Below are positions 60,450-64,000 of a stretch of 64,000 nucleotides of DNA, in pieces. The notes below the pieces were generated by a model that made no database searches, had not been told where the DNA came from, and was given only the letters and a program-made list of their open reading frames with translations. The DNA is from JAGWRI01 sp963728785 (GTDB taxonomy: Bacteria; Gemmatimonadota; Gemmatimonadetes; Gemmatimonadales; Gemmatimonadaceae), in the NCBI GenBank assembly GCA_963728785.1, contig CAVSKV010000002.1:434001-498000 (forward strand), written 5' to 3'. The position numbers and the translations under genes were made by a program. Position 1 is the first letter of the stretch; each line of letters starts with the position of its first letter.

Positions 60450-60869
60450 CTACTCGCCCAGGATCTTGATCACCACACGCTTTCGGCGCTGCCCGTCCCA
60501 CTCGCCGTAGAACACCCGCTGCCAGGGGCCGAAGTCCAGTTTCCCCGCCGTGACCGGCACGATCACCTCGTGGCCCATCGTCAACGAACGCAGGTGCGCG
60601 GCCGCGTTGTCCTCGCCGGTCTCGTTGTGGTGGTAGCGCGCCGGGCCCCACGGCGCCACGGTGTGCTCCAGCCAGTACAGGATGTCGCGCCAGAGCCCCG
60701 ACTCGTGGTCGTTGACGAACACCAATGCACTGATGTGCATGGCCGACACCAGGGCGAACCCCTCCCGGATTCCACTCTTGGCCAACTCCGCCTCGAGTTC
60801 ATCGGTGATGTCGATGATCTCCTGGCGCTGTTTGGTGTTGAACCACAGATAATGCGTGTGCGAGCGCAT
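60450..60869 (-). CDS. yjbQ: YjbQ family (UPF0047) protein
   Basis: A 139-residue protein with the conserved blocks IDITDELEAELAKSGI, SAMHISALVFVNDHESGLWRDI, YHHNETGEDNAAAHLRSLTMGHEVIVPVTAGKLDFGPWQRVFYGEWDG-type end (His and Asp residues form the proposed metal site). Members have weak thiamine-phosphate synthase activity, and their real role is unclear. It lies 12 nt from the convergent kinase-like gene and 9 nt after the start of the upstream glycosyltransferase gene's stop, on the same strand. Confidence 0.94.
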   Translation of the reverse strand: MRSHTHYLWFNTKQRQEIIDITDELEAELAKSGIREGFALVSAMHISALVFVNDHESGLWRDILYWLEHTVAPWGPARYHHNETGEDNAAAHLRSLTMGHEVIVPVTAGKLDFGPWQRVFYGEWDGQRRKRVVIKILGE

Positions 60870-60878
60870 GCCGCCAGC

Positions 60879-61973
60879 TTACGGAGCGGCGACGCGCCCA
60901 GCAAGCACGCCGCCGTACACGCGTTCCGTAGCGTCGGTCATGCGCTCCACCGAGAAGTTCGCGGCCCGCGCGCGCCCCGCCTCTCCCAGCCGCCGGCAAA
61001 GCACCGGGTCGTTCACCAGCCGCACGATCGCCGCGCCGAGTGCGTCAGGGTCCTCCACCGGCACCAAGAGTCCGCACACCTCGTCCTCGACGACTTCGGG
61101 AATGCCGCCCGCCCGCGTTGCGGCAATCGGACGCCCCAGGTACAGCGCGTCGAGCAGCACCGACCCCATTCCCTCCTCGCGCGAGCTGAGCACGCACACC
61201 GTGGCCGCAGCGAGCAGCGCGTCGGCATCGGTCCGAAATCCGGCCAGGTGCACGTACGGTTTCGCGTCGAGCGCGCGGATCGCCGCCTCCACCTCCGGCC
61301 GCAGCACCCCGTCGCCCACGAGCAGGCCGTGCAGCGCCGGAGCCTCGAGGCGAGCCCGAACCACGGCGCGCACGAAGTTCACGGGGTCCTTGTGCCCTAC
61401 CAGCTGCGCCACCTGCACCGCCACCGGCGCGCCCGGGGGCACCCCGAGCGCCGCGAGCGTAGCCGCCGGCGCCGGGTCGATGTCACGGTGCACGTCGACG
61501 CCGTCGGGCACCAGGCGAATGCGATCGCGCGTGATGCCGCACGCCGCCAACACATTCGCCACCGCCTGGGACACCGCGATGATGGCCGAGGCCCGGTCGT
61601 ACTTCCAGCGTGTGCCGGCATTGCGACGGAGCCGGAAGTCCACGCGGCGCGAAATCACCAGTCGGGCCCCTGTGCCGGCAATCGCCATCGCGCCCAACAT
61701 GACGTCGTGCCCCGTATGGGCGTGCACGACGTCGATGTCGAACCGCAAGATGGCCCGCCGCATACGGTAGGCCCGGAGCGGGTCGCCCTCGAACCGCGGA
61801 GAGCAGTTGACCACGGGCAGCCCCGCCTCGTGCGCGCGCTGGGCCAGCGGCTGGCCGGCGCGCGCTGCAACCACTGACGTGTGCCCGCGGCGCGCCAGCT
61901 CGGCGGCCAGCCACCAGGCCTGGCGCTCCCCGCCGCGCCAGCCGCGCTCGGTATCGAGGTGCAGAATGCGCAT
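60879..61973 (-). CDS. GT4-family glycosyltransferase (LPS core type)
   Basis: A 364-residue GT-B enzyme. It begins MRILHLDTERGWRGGERQAWWLA, then VVHAHTGHDVMLGAMAI and VISRRVDFRLRRN. The donor half has VAQLVGHKDPVNFVRAV, LLVGDGVLRPEVEAAI, LSSREEGMGSVLLDALYLGRPIAAT (EX7E-type motif) and GIPEVVEDEVCGLLV. It is divergent from two heptosyltransferases with 99 nt between, forming an LPS-related group. Substrate not determined. Confidence 0.93.
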   Translation of the reverse strand: MRILHLDTERGWRGGERQAWWLAAELARRGHTSVVAARAGQPLAQRAHEAGLPVVNCSPRFEGDPLRAYRMRRAILRFDIDVVHAHTGHDVMLGAMAIAGTGARLVISRRVDFRLRRNAGTRWKYDRASAIIAVSQAVANVLAACGITRDRIRLVPDGVDVHRDIDPAPAATLAALGVPPGAPVAVQVAQLVGHKDPVNFVRAVVRARLEAPALHGLLVGDGVLRPEVEAAIRALDAKPYVHLAGFRTDADALLAAATVCVLSSREEGMGSVLLDALYLGRPIAATRAGGIPEVVEDEVCGLLVPVEDPDALGAAIVRLVNDPVLCRRLGEAGRARAANFSVERMTDATERVYGGVLAGRVAAP

Positions 61974-62072
61974 GCGGAAGTGGGCCTGGCGGCAGGTTCC
62001 GGGGGATCGGGGTACGAACGGGGCGCTCGGGGCTTGCTTCGCCCGCCGCGGGCCCCGAAGTTGCGCGGCAGA

Positions 62073-63086
62073 GTGAACGAGAATCTAACGCGCGCCCCCG
62101 CCCTCGTGCCGCGGCGCCTGCTGCTGGTCAGCCTCGACAACCTCGGTGACCTCGTGTTCGCATCGGCGCTCACCCCGCCGCTCGCGGCACGATTCCCGGA
62201 CCTCGCCATCACCCTGTGGTGCAAGGATTACACGCGTGAGATCGGCGCCTTGGTGCCGCACGTGGAGCGCGTGATTGCCGCCGATCCGTTCTGGGACCGC
62301 GCGCCCGGCCGCGGCCGGGGTGGCGTGCTCCGCTTCGTCGCCGCCATGGCGCAGGTGCGGCGCGGCGGGTTCGACACCGCGGTGCTGGCCGCGGCCCCCT
62401 GGCGCACGGCGCGCGCCGTCGCGCTGTGCGGCGTGCCGGTACGCATCGGATTGGAAAGGCGCAAGAACGCGCAGTGGCTCACCCACGCGCTCGCGCCCGA
62501 AGACGTGCAGCGCCCCGTGCTCGACGAGGAGGCGCGTCTTCTGGACCCCTTCGGCATCGCGCCCCAATCGCTCCACTACCGCCTCGACGCGCGTCGCCTT
62601 ACGCCGCGGCCCGACGTGGAACGGACCCTCGTGCACCGCGTGGCCGCACTCCATCCGTTCGCCAGTCAGCGCCAACGGTGCGTGCCGGTGCCGGTGTGGA
62701 TCGCCGTCGCCAGCGCCCTGGCGGCGCGGGGCTACGATCCCCTCTGGCTGGGCAGTACCGCTGAGCTGAACGAAGTGCGCGCCGCCGGCGGCCGGGTCGG
62801 ATGGCTGTACGTGGATCAGTTCGGCGGACGGCTGGTGGATACCGCCGCCGCGCTCGCCCGTGCATCGCTGTTCATCGGACACGATTCCGGCCCGCTGCAC
62901 GTCGCCGGCGCGTTCGGCGTGCCGGCGCTCGGCATCTTCGCGCCCGGCGAGCCCCAGCGCACCTTCCCCCAGGGCGTGGGTCCGTCGCGGATGATCGTGC
63001 GGCCCTCTCCCGACGGCATCACGGCCGACGACATCGTGCGCGAAGCGATCGCGCTCGCCGCCCAGGCGATATCTTCACGCCCATGA
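62073..63086 (+). CDS. GT9-family heptosyltransferase (first)
   Basis: A 337-residue GT9 enzyme. The GTG start at 62073 precedes LLLVSLDNLGDLVFASALTPPLAARFP, the conserved N-terminal GT9 motif (acceptor side). FDTAVLAAAPWRTARAVALCGVPVRIGL and the donor loop FIGHDSGPLHVAGAFGVPALGIF follow. It transfers ADP-heptose-like sugars to lipid A-core. The stop overlaps the next start (ATGA), so two GT9 genes are translated together. Confidence 0.94.
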   Translation: MNENLTRAPALVPRRLLLVSLDNLGDLVFASALTPPLAARFPDLAITLWCKDYTREIGALVPHVERVIAADPFWDRAPGRGRGGVLRFVAAMAQVRRGGFDTAVLAAAPWRTARAVALCGVPVRIGLERRKNAQWLTHALAPEDVQRPVLDEEARLLDPFGIAPQSLHYRLDARRLTPRPDVERTLVHRVAALHPFASQRQRCVPVPVWIAVASALAARGYDPLWLGSTAELNEVRAAGGRVGWLYVDQFGGRLVDTAAALARASLFIGHDSGPLHVAGAFGVPALGIFAPGEPQRTFPQGVGPSRMIVRPSPDGITADDIVREAIALAAQAISSRP

Positions 63087-64000
63087 TCGAAGCGAACCTC
63101 GACCGCGTCTGCGTCGTGATGATGAGCGCGGTGGGCGACGCCGTGCACGTGCTGCCGGTGATCAACGCCGTCAAGCGCGCCCATCCCGCCAGTCATATCA
63201 CGTGGGTCCTGCAGCCCGGGCCCGCCATGCTCGTGCGCGGCCACCGGTCGGTGGACGAGATCGTGCTGTTCGACCGGAGCAAGGGGTGGCACGCGTTCAC
63301 CGACGTGCGTGCGCAGCTCGCGGCGCGGCGGTTCGACCTCGTGGTCGATCTCCAGGTGTACTTCAAGGCCGGCGTCGTCACGTCGTTCACACGCGCCCCC
63401 TTCAAGCTCGGCTTCGACCGGGCGCGGGCGCGAGATCTGAACTGGCTGTTCACCACCCACCGCATTCCCCCGCACGCCGGCCAGCACGTGCAGGATCAGT
63501 ATTTCGAATTCCTCACCGCCCTCGGCGTGCCGCACGAACCCGTGGTGTGGGACCTCGGCCCCTGGCCCGCCGAGCGCGCCTGGCAGCGCGAGTTCTACGC
63601 CAACCTGGAGCGGCCGGCCGCTGTCATCGTCGTCGCCACGAGCAAGCCCGACAAGGACTGGGCCCCCGAACGCTGGGCCAAGGTGGCCGATGCGATCCAC
63701 CACGACTTCGACCTTCAGCCGGTGTTGGTCGGGGGCCGCTCTCCGCGCGAGCTGCACGCCGAGCGCGTCATACTGGAACGCTCAACGGTGGCGCCACGGT
63801 CGGCGCTGGGGAGTGGGCTGCGCAACCTCGTGGGGATCCTGGACGGCGCCGCTCTCGTGCTGTCGCCCGACACAGGACCCCTGCACGCGAGTGTGGCGCT
63901 CGACCGCCCGGTGGTGAGCCTGCTCGGGTACACCAATCCCAAGCGCACGGGTCCGTACCGCAAGTTTCACGACCTGATGATCGATGTGTACGGCGAGCCG
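63083..64000 (+). CDS. GT9-family heptosyltransferase (second), 3' end outside the window
   Basis: 306 codons are present, running off the right edge. The N-terminus VCVVMMSAVGDAVHVLPVINAVKRAHP and FDLVVDLQVYFKAG are typical of heptosyltransferases. TSKPDKDWAPERWAKVADAI opens the donor half and LVLSPDTGPLHASVALDRPVVSLLG carries the nucleotide-sugar motif. It is an RfaF-like sibling of the preceding gene; the two should add successive core sugars. Confidence 0.93.
   Translation, partial: MIEANLDRVCVVMMSAVGDAVHVLPVINAVKRAHPASHITWVLQPGPAMLVRGHRSVDEIVLFDRSKGWHAFTDVRAQLAARRFDLVVDLQVYFKAGVVTSFTRAPFKLGFDRARARDLNWLFTTHRIPPHAGQHVQDQYFEFLTALGVPHEPVVWDLGPWPAERAWQREFYANLERPAAVIVVATSKPDKDWAPERWAKVADAIHHDFDLQPVLVGGRSPRELHAERVILERSTVAPRSALGSGLRNLVGILDGAALVLSPDTGPLHASVALDRPVVSLLGYTNPKRTGPYRKFHDLMIDVYGEP

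Overview
The window is about 64 kb of very GC-rich bacterial chromosome carrying mostly core genes. It encodes a diderm outer-membrane toolkit (SusC/SusD pair, orphan TonB-plug proteins, lipoproteins with lipoboxes, an Omp85-like barrel, LPS core glycosyltransferases, a Kdo/WaaP-type kinase) and a PadR-regulated, ADOP-type MacB/FtsX permease. Together these suggest a member of the Gemmatimonadota or a close relative; this is inferred from gene content, since no rRNA is present. There is no rRNA, CRISPR array, transposase, integrase or prophage. Two tRNAs are present, Lys(UUU) and Leu(UAG).

Layout. 1-3 kb: a partial TPR-like gene, a stand-alone receiver protein, tRNA-Lys and a small lipoprotein. 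3-8.5 kb: a signal peptide-plug protein broken by one extra base, then SusD and a SusC gene that is also broken by one extra base. 9-14 kb: the SRP/ribosome operon ffh-rpsP-rimM-trmD...rplS-rnhB, split by a second, intact orphan-plug gene on the opposite strand. 14-18 kb: lon and a DUF445 membrane protein. 18-24.5 kb (minus strand): a small ubiquitin-fold-like protein, adenosine deaminase, purine nucleoside phosphorylase, a SpoU methyltransferase, prepilin peptidase, a ClpA-D1-like AAA+ protein and an HExxH lipoprotein, many with overlapping start and stop codons. 24.6-37 kb: udk, a PhoB/PhoR-like pair, PAP2 phosphatase, two GT4 glycosyltransferases flanking a DUF2334 deacetylase-like protein, ppx, then convergent ppk1, pit and a DUF47 protein. 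37-48.7 kb: rhomboid protease, dnaK, htrA, tRNA-Leu, padR/ADOP permease, tig-clpP-clpX. 48.8-53.5 kb: a second lon, engB, a lipoprotein and an acyltransferase. 53.5-64 kb: a frameshifted NUDIX gene read in frame from a GspE-type ATPase, an outer-membrane barrel protein, trpE, an LPS-kinase-like gene, yjbQ and three LPS glycosyltransferases.

Two functional themes stand out. One is a phosphate-economy neighbourhood (PhoBR-like sensor pair, PAP2, SqdX/MgtA-like glycosyltransferase, polyphosphate enzymes, phosphate transporter and its DUF47 partner). The other is a proteostasis neighbourhood (DnaK, HtrA, trigger factor, ClpP, ClpX, Lon, with another Lon 35 kb away). The oddest features are the cysteine-paired orphan plug proteins, three single-base frameshifts, an unusual Asp in the RNase HII active site, two families of short intergenic repeats and three convergent gene pairs whose stop codons touch or overlap.
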